Part shown: piece after piece, positions 31,573 to 42,429 of the stretch | Layout of the letters: every line of letters starts with the position of its first letter | Position numbering within the stretch: the stretch's first letter is position 1 | The notes under the pieces: model-generated | Told to the model about the DNA's origin: nothing | The model's database searches: none | The model's input: only the letters and a program-made list of their open reading frames with translations | Made by a program: the position numbers and the translations under genes | Origin: Arion vulgaris | Lineage: Eukaryota > Mollusca > Gastropoda > Stylommatophora > Arionidae | Reading direction: 5' to 3' | Assembly: GCA_020796225.1 (NCBI GenBank) | Contig: CM036755.1 | Coordinates: 59,818,652 to 59,882,651, forward strand | Length of the DNA: 64,000 nt

Positions 31573-32245
31573 GTGGTTTGTAACAATGATGTATTACATT
31601 GTGACGATATTCGTGGTTTGTAACAATGATGTATCACACCATAACGATATTCTTGGTTTTGAAACTATGATGTATCACATCGTGACGATATTCTTGGTTT
31701 GTAACAATGATGTATCACACCATAACGATATTCTTGGTTTTGAAACTATGATGTATCACATCGTGACGATATTCGTGGTTTGTAACAATGATGTATCACA
31801 CCATAACGATATTCTTGGTTTTGAAACTATGATGTATCACATCGTGACGATATTCTTGGTTTGTAACAATGATGTATCACACCATAACGATATTCTTGGT
31901 TTTGAAACTATGATGTATCACATCGTGACGATATTCTTGGTTTGTAACAATGATGTTTCACACCATAACGATATTCTTGGTTTTGAAACTATGATGTATC
32001 ACATCATGACGATATTCTTGGTTTGTAACAATGATGTTTCACATCATGACGATATTCTTGGTTTGTAACAATGATGTATCACATCATGACGATATTCTTG
32101 GTTTGTAACAATGATGTTTCACATCATGACGATATTCTTGGTTTGTAACTATGATGTATCACATCGTGACGATATTCTTGGTTTGTAACAATGATGTATC
32201 ACATCGTGACGATATTCGTGGTTTGTAACAATGATGTATCATGTC
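31573..32245 (+). repeat. 40/41-bp tandem repeat arranged as 81-bp dimers
   Basis: The unit centres on 'acgatattcttggtttgtaa' and 'caatgatgtatcacatcgtg'. In the first two thirds two forms alternate (ttgtaacaatg, 40 bp; tttgaaactatg, 41 bp), so the true period is 81 bp. Later units become simple monomers. As 81 is 27 codons, a 160-codon plus frame (31586-32068) repeats a 27-residue motif (MMYHIVTIFLVCNNDVSHHN and so on). I regard it as fortuitous. Confidence 0.93.
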
Positions 32246-32600
32246 GGGACGAATAATCCTATTAGTTTTATTGTTCCGTATAATATAATTTCCTATATAA
32301 TCAATATAATGTGCTGCTCTTGCTCGATGTATGTGTTGAAGTGTGTATTCTCAAGCTTGGCGTCAAAGGCGTTGCTTCGATATTGTTTAGATATATTTCT
32401 GACTCCTAGGGCATATGAGGAGAACACGTCTCAGAAGAGTTCTCTAAATTTGTTGAAGATCAAACGTATATCACATACAGAGGTCACCCGATAAAATCAC
32501 ATACTGTGCTAACAAAATCTTTGAGCGAATAAAACAGAGGAGAGGGAAAGGTTGGGACTTTCATTAAGAATGCAGAAAACCAGACACAGACATGTTGCTC
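32246..32600. other. Unassigned sequence
   Basis: Spacer between two tandem arrays. An 87-codon frame (32231-32494) starts inside the repeat and has no motif. Confidence 0.35.
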
Positions 32601-32909
32601 ATACTAAATGAACGGCATACTAAATGAACGGAATACTAAATGAACGGAATACTAAATGAACGGTATACTAAATGAATGGAATACTAAATGAACGGTATAC
32701 TAAATGAACGGTATACTAAATGAACGGAATACTAAATGAACGGTATACTAAATGAACGGAATACTAAATGAACGGTATACTAAATGAACGGCATACTAAA
32801 TGAACGGAATACTAAATGAACGGCATACTAAATGAACGGCATACTAAATGAACGGTATACTAAATGAACGGAATACTAAATGAACGGTATACTAAATGAA
32901 CGGAATACC
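32601..32909. repeat. 16-bp tandem repeat, about 19 units
   Basis: The unit is atactaaatgaacggN, where the last base and its neighbour vary between a, t and c. One unit has gaatgg. The last unit reads ataccaaat. Confidence 0.95.
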
Positions 32910-32929
32910 AAATATGCAAAGAGATTGAT

Positions 32930-33055
32930 TAATAAACATGGAACTGGCGATCTGGGCCGCTGGAGGTTGCTGGATTTGTTGAGACGGAGATTGGATCACA
33001 TATGGACATGTCCAGGGTGCTATATGATAGTTCTCATATAACTGATAACAGATAT
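32930..33055 (+). repeat. Dispersed repeat shared with 44365
   Basis: It shares 'gaactggcg', 'gctggatttgttgag', 'cggagat.gga', 'tatggac.tgtcca' and the 'tgatag/tgatgg...ctcatata' end with 44365-44475. The block from gaggcggagat to tatggac also resembles the 86-bp unit at 16877. The element's class is unknown. Confidence 0.7.
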
Positions 33056-33208
33056 TGCTTAGCAATGTAATCAGGGTAGAAATATCGGTTCGGAAGACCT
33101 GCAGAGACATGGAGACGAACTGGAGACACATAGAGAGATAGAGTGAGAGAGAGAGACTAAGACGAGGTGGAGAAGACATGGAATGAACTAAACGCATTTA
33201 CTCAAGAC

Positions 33209-33487
33209 CGTCTGTGTGGTGTCGTGGGTTGCAAGGGGAGCAAGAAATAGTACCACTGCGACCTATACGGCATGTCGTAAGAGGTGACTGAAGTTGGGGC
33301 CTAGGGAAGCTACCCTAGTAAATAAATAGCATTGCAGAAATCGGATGTATTGACCTGCATGTAGGCGCATAATTAGCAACGCGTACAATCGTTCTTAGGC
33401 TGAGATCACATACAAATCACACTTATTGGTTAACAAGTGATCGATATGAAGCGTTCGTAGAAGTAGAAGAAGAATAGGAAGAAGATA
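33209..33487 (+). mobile_element. SINE-1 with 10-bp target-site duplication
   Basis: A full plus-strand SINE-1 is bounded by tactcaagac at 33199-33208 and 33488-33497. The head is 'cgtctgtgtggtgtcgtggg', the core 'catgtcgtaagaggtgactg', and the tail 'gaagtagaagaagaatagg'. Confidence 0.9.
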
Positions 33488-33574
33488 TACTCAAGACAAA
33501 TCTGGTTGGAGGAAATGTTGATTCTATGTGTTCAAGAGAAGTTAAGTGAAGACACATATGACCAACATAGGGCT

Positions 33575-33775
33575 AGCTACACTAGTAAATAGACAGCTGG
33601 TTGAAACCGAACATACCACAGAAGGATAAGCACCTGAACTCCAGTTGGTACTGAAGGTTTGTGAACGTACACACGTTCTTGGTGTTTAGCTGTTTATATA
33701 TCACATTAGACTGATAAAAACGGCCGAAAAGAATGAACGAGAGAAGAAGAAGAAAGATGACCAACAAGAGCAAGT
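33575..33775 (+). mobile_element. SINE-3-like 3' portion
   Basis: It reads 'ctggttgaaaccgaacat', then 'cagaaggataagcacctgaa', 'ggtactgaaggt', 'acacgttcttgg' and 'aaacggccgaaaagaatgaa', and ends GAGAAGAAGAAGAAAG. It mixes phrases of SINE-3 with the piece inserted at 33965, in the opposite orientation, so it defines a SINE-3 subfamily. Confidence 0.6.
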
Positions 33776-33824
33776 GTTTGTTCTAACTTACGTACATTAT
33801 TCTGATGCCGAAGAAAATCCCTAT

Positions 33825-34457
33825 TGTCTATTGTCTTTCCCCAGGTGAATGATGGAATTGTTTGTCCACTCTTGCCGTTAAGCGTAGGGGTGGGAGCTTT
33901 AATTTGCGTTCCAGAGTAAGATGAGTCGCCCTTTATTATATCCGTGTTTATTTAGTGTGGTCTTTTTCTACTTCTTCGATCGGCCTTTTCGGCCATTTTG
34001 ATCATTCTTGTTGTGATATATAAACAGCCTTTGCCAAGAACGTTTTTTTACGTCACATCATTCAGCTCCATTTGGAGCTCTGGTGCTTATCCTTCGGCGA
34101 CGTATCTGGTTTCACTCTTCGTCAACTTTTGGCTGTCCCCAGCTGACCTGCAAGGCAGCAGGTTAGTGTGGTCTTGATATTGTCTATCCATCTATTTCTT
34201 GGTCTTTCCTTGGCTCTAGTACTTGATCTCTTTTTATTGAATGCTGTTATTGGTGGTTGGTTGTATCCCATTCTCATTAAATGTCCAAACCACTGCATTT
34301 GTTGTCTTTCGGTGTATTCTGGGCATGAAATTATGTCCACTCTGATGTCATCATTTTGTAGTCTATCTTTCTTAGTGACACCCGCTGCCTTCCTCAAACA
34401 TTTTATTTCACATGTGGTAAGCTTTCTGTGGTGTGTTGCTGTCAGAGACCAATCCAT
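33825..34457 (-). mobile_element. LINE-F, C-terminal region, split by a nested SINE
   Basis: The minus strand encodes a 111-codon frame with THHRKLTTCEIKCLRKAAGV, RQQMQWFGHLMRMGYNQPP and ERPRNRWIDNIKTTL, the standard end of a LINE reverse transcriptase polyprotein. The copy continues to 33825 beyond an insertion at 33965-34162. Relatives are at 5690 and 21935. No catalytic region is present. Confidence 0.85.
33965..34162 (-). mobile_element. SINE-3-like insertion with 13-bp target-site duplication
   Basis: A 198-bp piece is bounded exactly by ttagtgtggtctt at 33952-33964 and 34163-34175. Reversed it has 'gctgcct', 'gtgaaaccagatacgtcgcc', 'gaaggataagcaccagagct', 'acgttcttggcaaagg' and 'ggccgaaaaggccgatcga', and ends GAAGTAGAAAAAG. 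It is a 5'-truncated or short SINE-3 relative of 33575. Confidence 0.88.
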
Positions 34458-34475
34458 ATATCTATAATAAGAGCT

Positions 34476-34700
34476 GCAATAGCATAGTGGTTAGTGCACT
34501 TGTTTCGTAGCTTTATGGTTCTGGGTCACATTTCTGAGTTGAAAGGAATTTTTTTCCGACCGTAGAGGTTCTCAGGTAGAACCAGTCTTAACAGGGTATC
34601 ACTAAAACATTGGGAATCTTATATTGCTGGCATAATGATGACGACCACACAACCTTTTATATGCCGCTGGTGGCAGAAAAACATCTCTAACACTATGTTA
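34476..34700 (+). mobile_element. SINE-4 copy
   Basis: The tRNA-like head gctgcaatagcatagtggtt is followed by a weak B box ('ggttctgggtcacat'), 'tttttttccgaccgtagagg' and 'ttctcaggtagaacca'. The last part diverges. The family is better seen at 41812 and 45224. Confidence 0.65.
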
Positions 34701-35029
34701 CCTATTTAAAAACAAATTTGGTTTCCATGAGCCCACTATGAATTCAGACATAGTCAGGGCGCCTAACATGACACCTCTGACTTATTTTGCGTGAATTCTT
34801 GCTTCCCTTATCACCAGTTTTCCTCTTCATTCAGACGAGCCTTAATTGGACTTCGAATTTCTCCAGTTATCACAATGCTGAAAAAACGCTCCAAAATGTG
34901 TTAAGTCTGTTTGGTCGTCTCTTCCACCATTTACTTCTTTATAAAAGTGTTGGGGTGGGGTGGGGTGGGGGTTCGAAACGTAGTGATCGTGCGTGTGTGC
35001 TTGTTTTAAGGCACATTGTTAGCTGATTT
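34701..35029. other. Unassigned sequence with short GGGGT run
   Basis: It includes a (GGGGT)n stretch at 34953-34970. The text near 34785-34850 resembles 62860-62920 ('tttgcgtga.ttc', 'cttatcac.agt.ttcctc'), possibly a shared decayed LINE end. Confidence 0.4.
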
Positions 35030-35220
35030 TCATTTTCGTAAGGCTATTCTTGATGCCGTCGCTCCATCTTTTGCGTGATCTTCCTCTTGCTTTGTACTCG
35101 CTATACTTTTTCTGTGTGACTCTCTGTGGTAGCCGATACGAGAAGTTTCTTGTCAGGTGTCCAAACTATGTTCTGTTATGAATTGTCAAGTCTGTAATTT
35201 GGTTTAATTGATACTTGTAT
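35030..35220 (-). mobile_element. LINE C-terminal remnant
   Basis: The minus strand encodes a decayed basic tail including KRKITQKMERRHQE, and upstream SATTESHTEK. The structure resembles the GRPRxRWxDGI end of LINE polyproteins. The edge at 35158 is part of a tandem duplication. Confidence 0.5.
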
Positions 35221-35490
35221 TGCATTGTTATATGATTTTCTTCTTCTTCTTTACGGTCGTTATTTCGGGTGTCCAAACTATGTTCTGTTATGAATTGTCA
35301 AGTCTGTAATTTGGTTTAATTGATACTTGTATTGCATTGTTATATGATTTTCTTCTTCTTCTTTACGGTCGTTATTTCGGGTGTCCAAACTATGTTCTGT
35401 TATGAATTGTCAAGTCTGTAATTTGGTTTAATTGATACTTGTATTGCATTGTTATATGATTTTCTTCTTCTTCTTTACGGTCGTTATTTA
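35158..35490. repeat. 112-bp tandem triplication joining a LINE piece to a SINE tail
   Basis: 'gtgtccaaactatgttctgt' begins at 35159, 35271 and 35383, exactly 112 bp apart, and the units are practically identical. Each unit runs from the LINE remnant to 'ttcttcttctttacggtcgt', the tail of the SINE-2 that follows. The duplication therefore happened after the SINE landed, and recently. Confidence 0.9.
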
Positions 35491-35628
35491 CGACCAATTT
35501 TAATCACTCTTTGTGATATGTTTGATCTTTGCCTAGAACGTGTATACATTGTACATTGATTTGGTAGGCCTCTAAACGCATAGACTTCTATACGTTTAGG
35601 ACATGTGCATCCGATTTCAGCCAATGTT
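35466..35628 (-). mobile_element. SINE-2, 5'-truncated
   Basis: Starting from the tail at 35466 it has 'aattttaatcactctttgtg', 'gatatgtttgatctttgcc', 'ggtaggcctctaaacgcata' and 'acatgtgcatccgatttcag', then stops at 'gccaatg', lacking core and head. tgttatatgat before the tail and tgttatataat after it look like an imperfect target duplication. Confidence 0.8.
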
Positions 35629-35814
35629 ATATAATATAGTCGAAACTAGAACACAGACATGATCAGGAATTATGTTCATCTTTAGAAACCATGAAACATG
35701 AACGTCTAAGCTTATGAGCCTATCATATAATGGTAATAAATTAATAGACATTTCACACATAACTCTTTATACATAACTAGATATATGAACATTGAACTCA
35801 AGACAGGAGAACCT
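35629..35814. other. Unassigned sequence
   Basis: Short AT-rich spacer with no recognised feature. Confidence 0.3.
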
Positions 35815-35945
35815 CAGAAATAACAGAGGCAGTAAAAAACACTATTTATGAAGAGCACACAAAAGTTCATTCTAGAAATTTCTTCTTTATCCTGACACTG
35901 TGAAGCAAAACAAAACTAGAGAAAAGGAAGCGAAGAAGAAGAGAA
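35815..35945 (+). mobile_element. LINE-G 3' end
   Basis: It matches 23190-23310 ('cactatttatgaag.gcacac', 'tcattctagaaat', 'ctgacactgtgaagcaaaac') and ends in GAAGAAGAAGAG. It encodes only the last residues of the LINE plus its tail. Confidence 0.7.
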
Positions 35946-36219
35946 ACTAAAAAAATTAACAAAATAAAACAATACGAATTAAACAGATTAATTAATGAGG
36001 ACAACAATTAATTTTTTTTAAATATTTAGAATAAAATGGTGCATAAAAGAATATAATACATTAAAAAAAAGCAAGAACCACTATTGTGGTGCTTCGAGCC
36101 ATGTATGCATGAGGTCATTAATTAGCAGTTATTTAAATATGATGTTAGGGAGCTAATTAATCTAGAACAGGGAAAATAGAAGAAACTGAAGAAGATAGTG
36201 GACATTTCTAATCCTGATA
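35946..36219. other. Unassigned AT-rich sequence
   Basis: Very AT-rich DNA with no recognised element. Confidence 0.35.
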
Positions 36220-36300
36220 GAAGTCTCTGTGGTGTGGAGGTAGGGTGCATGCCTCTCGTTTCAAAGGTATACGGATTGTTCCTCGTTTGGTTTTTTTGGA
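36220..36300 (+). mobile_element. SINE-6 head fragment
   Basis: 'tctctgtggtgtggaggtag', 'ctctcgtttcaaaggtat' and 'ttgttcctcg' match the SINE-6 head in order. It is truncated after about 75 bases. Confidence 0.6.
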
Positions 36301-36445
36301 ATAACTTTACATTGATCACTGATCGCAATGTACATGAAATCGAGTTAATAGTTTTATTGGAAACAGACTATACAAAGTAGGTCATTGTTCAACACAAATA
36401 GTGCTTATCGTCATCTACAAAGAAAGTCACTGACTACACCTATGC

Positions 36446-36928
36446 CAGCGGTTCCCAAACTTTGCATTACCGCAAACCCATTTTTAAACACATTTTGCTG
36501 CAGCAGACTCCCAAAATTTCGGTAATGAAAATGGACATTTATGAATTATCTGTGTATTACAATAGTAAGCAATGTCTGCAATTTAACATTTTTCTAAACA
36601 GGAAGAGGTTTCATTTTACCTTCACTAAGACGCACCATTAATTTCATTCTTCTAGCAATGGAGTTATTATTACACCACAAAAACAGCCAAACTGGTTCAA
36701 ATTTCTCAGATAAAATTCAAATGATCTTTCCTTTTGTCCTGTCAGGCATTTAGACTCCGGTCTGATCCGGGTCCTTTGATTTCGCAGTGGAGCTAGTTTA
36801 CCACTGTTTTTATACCTGTTTTTTTAATTTATTTTTTCTGTTTAAAATGTCAAAGATTATAATATTTCTTGAAGCGCTTGTGATGACCCCCTGTGAGTAC
36901 CACGCTGATCCCAGTTTGAGAAACGCTG
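36446..36928. mobile_element. hAT-like MITE, 483 bp
   Basis: It begins cagcggttcccaaactttg and ends cagtttgagaaacgctg, an imperfect terminal inverted repeat of hAT type. Flanks acctatgc (36438-36445) and acctaaga (36929-36936) agree at six of eight positions, as expected for a decayed 8-bp duplication. No transposase frame remains. Confidence 0.8.
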
Positions 36929-36936
36929 ACCTAAGA

Positions 36937-38689
36937 AAGTAAAAAATAAGAAATTTTATTTATTTCTTTGAACCATATGGAATTCTGAGTCATCACCTTT
37001 ATTTTCTATATAAGAGCAAGGCAAATTACTTTGCTTTTTTTTTTTTTTGCACTCCTAGAAATCTTCAAACACTTTAGGTGTGTAGTACTATGTATAGATT
37101 TGCAGAAACACCAACTCATGCAGTTTCTATTGATAATTCCTACATCACTCCTTCGATTCTAGCGCAGTAGACGATATCAACACATTATTTATTGACCACA
37201 ATTCGCCATATGTATGTGATTGTATTTCAAAAAGCTACTTCAGCGATAGCCATAGAACAACGACTCGTTGACCATCCTTTGAGAACTTAATGTGATTTAG
37301 AAGTAGTACTGGGCGATCACGTGCAGAAGGAGGGTTTTCGTTCTCTCGAGATATCAATTTTCGCTTTTTTATTTTGACCTTTAAGTTAGCTAAGTCAGGG
37401 AGAGTTCGTTTGCTGTGGACGCCATCCTACGCATCTTGGATAATTGAATCCCAAAAGTATTGATCTATAGGAATAGTTGAGTTTGTCTAAGCTGACAATC
37501 CTTTACAGTTTCGGCTATACTTTTCATTGTAATGGATCACCAAAGTGACTTTCAACACTCGTAATGGACTAACAATAACAGTATTTATTAATGTTATTCT
37601 CTTCTTGATCTCATTGGTTTACTTTAGCTCTCATCTCCTTATTTTTGTATTCAATATATATATATATATATGTGTGTATATAATGATATAGATATCCCTT
37701 GTGAAAGGATATAGTTATCCTTCTATACTGGGATGGCAAACAGTTGACGACAATACAGAGGAAAGACAACAAGAATAGTACAGAAGACAGCTGTACACCA
37801 AAGACTGCATATTGTGGTAGGAGTATTGCGAGAAACTAGAACGTAATTAGTTTGACGTAAGTATCACTATAGTTCGTTCCAAAATTCGTGATCACACTAA
37901 GATTTAATTTGTACGAAATCTATCTGATGGATAAAAGTAATTTTTTGTATGTAGTCTTATATACCTCACGACCTTACGAATCCATATTTAACTAATTGGT
38001 AGGTAGCTTAGTTGATGCAAAAACATTTTTTTGTTATATAGTTTTGCATAAGCACAGCACAACAAAATGGCAACAAATGTTTAGAATTTACAGTAATACA
38101 CAAAATGGAGGCTAATGTTTGCAAAGACGTATCCCTATTACATATTATAAAAAGTAAGGTGACATTGTGAACAAATGATACCTTTCACTTCTATAAATTA
38201 AAATAAATGTTGCGTACATACGCCAATGACAGCCGTTAGGATACATTGTGAACTGATTAATTCCACGGGATTCCCGATTTTGACATGCACTGAATTGCAT
38301 GTGGAACACGGAAATGCTTAGTTATAAACTTAACAATCGTAATGTAAAATTTCAACAAGTGTACCACATCAACATTGCTGTAATTTTAGCAATAACATAT
38401 AATACAAATCTTTCAGAAATAAAACTTTGGGTGGGCAAAAAATACTTTTGGAAGGTCGCCAGTGTTACCTATATAAAAATGTAAAAATCAAGAATTTCTG
38501 TCAAGTGGATGATATTATATCGGTCGGTAAAGATTATCCCGAATTTCTGAACGAACTGTAATAGGAATTGCTAGGAAGGTTAGATATAGGATAGCGACGG
38601 AACAGATCAATAACTGAGATATTCATATAATATGTCATGTAACCTATGATTATTAAACTAGGAACTACCAAAGAATACGATAAGTGTTA
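36937..38689. other. Long unassigned AT-rich stretch
   Basis: About 1.75 kb without any recognised element or repeat copy. It includes T-runs near 37034-37048, a TA/TG microsatellite at 37656-37682, and only short frames (for example 38299-38484). This is one of the few segments that may be old unique intergenic or intronic DNA. Confidence 0.45.
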
Positions 38690-39512
38690 TCTGTATACGT
38701 TTGATATCAGAATTAAGATATGCTGACGATACATTGCCATTATCTACATCACAAATTGATATAGAGAACTTGATACTGACACTTAAAAAACCCAGCGATG
38801 ATCAGAATCTGTATCCCAATACAATGAAAACGAAGATATTTACAATTGATAAAACATAATTGATGGCTAATATATGTGTTAGCGGCCACAAAATAGAAAT
38901 AGTCTACAACTTTGAATACCTTGGGACATTGCTGACAAATGAGGGGATGCTAAGAAAGGAATTAAAAGAAGGCTGAGCACTGCTTTTCAGAAACTAAAGG
39001 AATTAACTAATCTATGGAAGGGAACTGACATAAGAACAAAAATCACGTGTTTAAGATCCTGCGTTATTCCCTTGGTTATGAGATATGGTTGTGAGATATG
39101 GAACATTGACAAAGCGGCAGAGAAAATTATTAATTCCTTTGAATGCAAATACTACAGAAGAGTACTTAGAATATCATGGACAGAGAAAAGAACAAATGCT
39201 TCTGTTCTGCAACAGCTTGATATTAAAGAGAGTTGGCTATTAAATAACATAAAAACAAAGGAAAATTAAATATTTCGGACACATCAAATAACGTCAGTGC
39301 CTAGAGAATATACTTTTGGGGGGAATGGTGACTGGAAGAAGAATGAGAGAAAGATCTAGAAGACGATGGGTGCACGATGTTATTGACGATCTGAGAATGA
39401 CTGCTACTGACGCCGGCTACTTGCACAGAACAGAGAGCTTTTCAGGACTGCTGTCAGGGAGCCAAGTTCCGGAAGGGACTAGCTACTCGATGATGATGAT
39501 GATGACACGTTT
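38690..39512 (+). mobile_element. LINE-C: RTE-like reverse transcriptase, degenerate
   Basis: Plus-strand frames give ELRYADDTLPLS (catalytic YADD), MKTKIFTIDKT and a stop, then NFEYLGTLLTNEG, MRYGCEIWNIDKA, NSFECKYYRRVLRISWTEKR and TNASVLQQLDIKESWL. A basic tail with GRRMRERSRRRWVHDVI follows, and a TGATGATGATGATGATGA 3' end. It is broken by stops and frameshifts and 5'-truncated. The 3' 300 bp is nearly the same as at 41457. Confidence 0.85.
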
Positions 39513-39599
39513 GATGCATGACTATCATTATCTGCATTGTATTATAGTACATTAGTAACAAACACCATCAATCATTCTATTACAATATCAATCAAGATT

Positions 39600-39945
39600 C
39601 ACCTTATTACAAATAACAATAATAATAATAATTCATCTCGTACCGTTATACGTTACATAGGGCCTGCAAGTAATTTCTCCATACCGCTCTATCCTGGGCA
39701 ACTCGCTCAATCTCCTCCATGGAACTGAGACCGATATTTATTGCCTCTCTTAGCAAAGTTCGTTTCAGGGTCTCCCTAGGTTGTCCTCTCTTTCTTGAAC
39801 CCGTTGCATCCCACTTCAATGCCTGCTGTGATATTCGTTGATCATTTCTCCTCAAGGTGTGTCCAACATATCTCCATCTTCTCTTTCTTATAACAGTTGT
39901 GACTAGTGGTTGCCCAGACATTTCTCTAATACATCACTTCTCCTA
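39600..39945 (-). mobile_element. LINE-D C-terminal region
   Basis: A 91-codon minus-strand frame reads RKRRWRYVGHTLRRN, DATGSRKRGQPRETLKRTLL, NIGLSSMEEIERVAQDRAVW and YLQALCNV before the stop. It is followed (downward) by a tail of AAT repeats at about 39620. It is the best LINE-D end; compare 8690 and 19592. Confidence 0.85.
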
Positions 39946-40532
39946 AATTCTTTCCATTTTATTTTCATTTTTTTTCGCAGACATCTATTTTCAAATATAA
40001 ATACATACATATAGTACGTTCCCTGATAAACAAAAAGGCGGCAATTGATGACAGCCTTATTGCAGGAATGCTCTAAGTGTCAGATTATACAGCAATTAGC
40101 TAGGGGTAAGATATACTTAACACAAAATTGCAGGAAGAGCATTCTGCCCTTGCAGGTCAAATGATAAATACACGTCTTAGATTAGTGCATGCCTTTTTTG
40201 ATGGGTAAGAAAACCATTGTTTGTTTTTTATCAAAGATTGCAATTTCTTTCTCTTCCATCTTACATTTTCTAACTTATTTCTTATGTTTACCTTCTTTCT
40301 CATTACCCGGCATTTCACAGGGTGGTATCAACTACCGACTTCAAGTATAGCTACGTTGCTGACATATAGATTGATACCTTGCATCTCTCAGGTATATAAG
40401 TTTAACCTGGAATGCTTGAAAAGTAGACGCTAGCAGAAACAATATTCATCTATTAACCCTTTCATTCCATCATTTTTGTTTTTTTAAACACTAGACGCGT
40501 TTAATTGCACTGTATACTGAATTAGCTAGCCC
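39946..40532. other. Unassigned sequence
   Basis: About 590 bases of AT-rich DNA. A 70-codon plus frame at 40221-40433 is hydrophobic and has no motif. Nothing is supported. Confidence 0.4.
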
Positions 40533-40795
40533 CCGTGAGGTGCCGGGGCCCACAAAGGAAGCAAAGAATAATACAAGTGCGACCTACAAGGCATGTCGTA
40601 AGAGGCGTCTAATGTAGGAACAAGGGAAGCTTACCTAGTACATAGAAAGCATCGCAGAAATCAGAGGGTGCTGGCCTACTTGTAGGCGCATAACTGGCAC
40701 AACGTTCAATCGCTTTTAGACTCAGATCACATACAGATCACACAGAGTGGTTAACAAGTGGTCGATATGGAGCGTTGGAAGAAGACGAAATAATT
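40533..40795 (+). mobile_element. SINE-1, full length
   Basis: It runs from 'cccgtgaggtgccggggccc' to 'gaagaagacgaaa' with the standard core ('gcatgtcgtaagaggcgtct') and 3' half. Possible flanks are only aattag, so the target duplication is unclear. Confidence 0.8.
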
Positions 40796-40934
40796 AGTAT
40801 ACTGGATTTGCGTCATTAAATAAAAGTCTGCTAGCCATTATATCGGCTCTGATGTATAAATGGGTTATGGTCAAAAACAATTTACTTTTGTTCATTCATC
40901 TTCCGTGATCACCTTCTGAAATCGGAGAAGGACG

Positions 40935-41252
40935 CTCGTATTGCTAGACTAGGCGATGGGTGTCGTAAGAAATGAGTGTAAGTGGTTCGAATCCTGTGTT
41001 TGTCTAATTGTTTTTTCGGAAGCTCTTAATACCTGTACACTGTTTATTTATTTATTATATTCTTTGCTTCCGTTGCTTCCTCTAGGGTTCTTGCAAAAAT
41101 ACTCATTGTTCTCAAGTCGGAGAAGGTACGCTTGTGTGGCGATACACACTTATAGTAAGTAAAGAAAGCCTTCACACACAAAATTCGGATAGAAACTTCA
41201 TACCAGGCGCTTTACTACGTCTGAATTCACAGCGGGCGAGCGCAGGCGAAGA
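40935..41252 (+). mobile_element. SINE-5 copy with clear B box
   Basis: A perfect-looking B box, ggttcgaatcc, lies at 40984-40994, and a possible A box near 40950. The body ends with 'aaaattcggatagaaacttc', 'ataccaggcg', 'cagcgggcgagcgcagg' and a GAAGAA tail, matching 20430-20690 and 15020-15095. Confidence 0.65.
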
Positions 41253-41456
41253 AATTCCGTGATCATTACGCACTACTTTGTACCGGTATGATATGTTGAC
41301 CAGATGATGATGTTCCTATTAATAAATAGATCAATCAATACGCTTGATATCAAACTCGTATCAATGCTGATTGCGTCATTATATAATCTTCCTTCAGCAC
41401 TTGTAGAAATATCATTTATAGACCTAACTATATCTCCTTGCTCCTTACTCAACTAC
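41253..41456. other. Unassigned spacer
   Basis: AT-rich sequence with no recognised feature. Confidence 0.3.
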
Positions 41457-41760
41457 TTGCTTCTGTTCTGCAACAGCTTGATATTAAAGAGAGTTGGTTA
41501 TTAAATAGCATAACATCAAGGAAAATGAAATATTTCGGACACATCAAACGACATGAGTGCCTAGAGAAGATACTTTTGGAGGAATGGTGCTTGGAAGAAG
41601 AATGAGAGGAAGACCTAGAAGACGATGGGTGCACGATGTCATTGGCGATCTGAGATTGAATGCTGCTGACGCCGGTCAACTTGCACAGAATAGAGAGCTT
41701 CTGAGGACAGCTGTCATGGGAGCCAAGTTTCGGAAGGGACAAACTACTTGATGATGTTGA
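41457..41760 (+). mobile_element. LINE-C 3' end (RTE-like)
   Basis: It is almost the same as 39195-39500: LQQLDIKESWLLNS, KYFGHIKRHECLEKI, then after a frameshift GRRMRGRPRRRWVHDVIGDL, then AGQLAQNRELL and TAVMGAKFRKG. It ends with tgatgatgttga. It is better preserved than the 39-kb copy in its basic tail. Confidence 0.85.
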
Positions 41761-41811
41761 CTTACTCAACTTCTGCTTCTAATATTATGTAACAATGACT
41801 AACTTTTGAAA

Positions 41812-42060
41812 ACCGCAGTAGCGTAGTTGTTAGTGATCTCGCTTCTTAGGTTAGTGGTACGCGTTCAATTCCACAGTGGAATATTTTCTGTCTGTAACGG
41901 CTCTCAGATCGACCAAGTCTTAATTGGGTAAAAGGTGATGGGAAGTAAAGGCGACCGGCGTGATGTCGGCCATCGTGTGCCGACGATCAATGAAAAATAC
42001 TGGCTTGACACCGTATTACCCTATAGACCACACGGTATAAAAAGAGTTCAATTACCTTTA
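41812..42060 (+). mobile_element. SINE-4, full length
   Basis: The head gaaaaccgcagtagcgtagt holds an A-box-like site, and 'gcgttcaattccaca' is the B-box region. Then come 'aacggctctcagatcgacc', 'gtgatgtcggccatcgtgtg', 'ccgacgatcaatgaaaaata' and 'accctatag'. It is co-linear with 45224-45490. Confidence 0.8.
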
Positions 42061-42092
42061 CATTTGATTGCATTTACTGATTAGCTTTTAGG

Positions 42093-42295
42093 ATTAAGTC
42101 AACAAAGGGGAGATGAGTTCAGTTGTTCTGGAGATTTCCTGGAGATTTACCTGTGCCTTGCATTAAGTCAACAAAGAGGAGATGAGTTCAGATTTCCTGA
42201 AGATTTCCTGGAGATTTTCATGTGCATTGCATTAAGTCAACAAAGAGATGAGTTGAGATTTCCTGGAGATTTACCTGTGCCTTGGAGCTTAGTGC
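42093..42295. repeat. 69-bp tandem repeat, about 3 copies
   Basis: 'attaagtcaacaaag' starts at 42093, 42162 and 42231. Each unit also holds 'agatgagttc', and 'gatttcctggagatttacct' with internal duplication of 'gatttcctgg'. Units differ by small deletions. Confidence 0.85.
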
Positions 42296-42429
42296 AATAT
42301 ATATTCTGCTTAGAAGAAGTGTAAAAAAAACTAGCTATTTGATATTTTAAAATTAATTAAGCTTATTTTGTTGTTATATATTGGGATTTATAAGCTCTGA
42401 AATGCAAATACAGGCCAGGAGGTCACACG

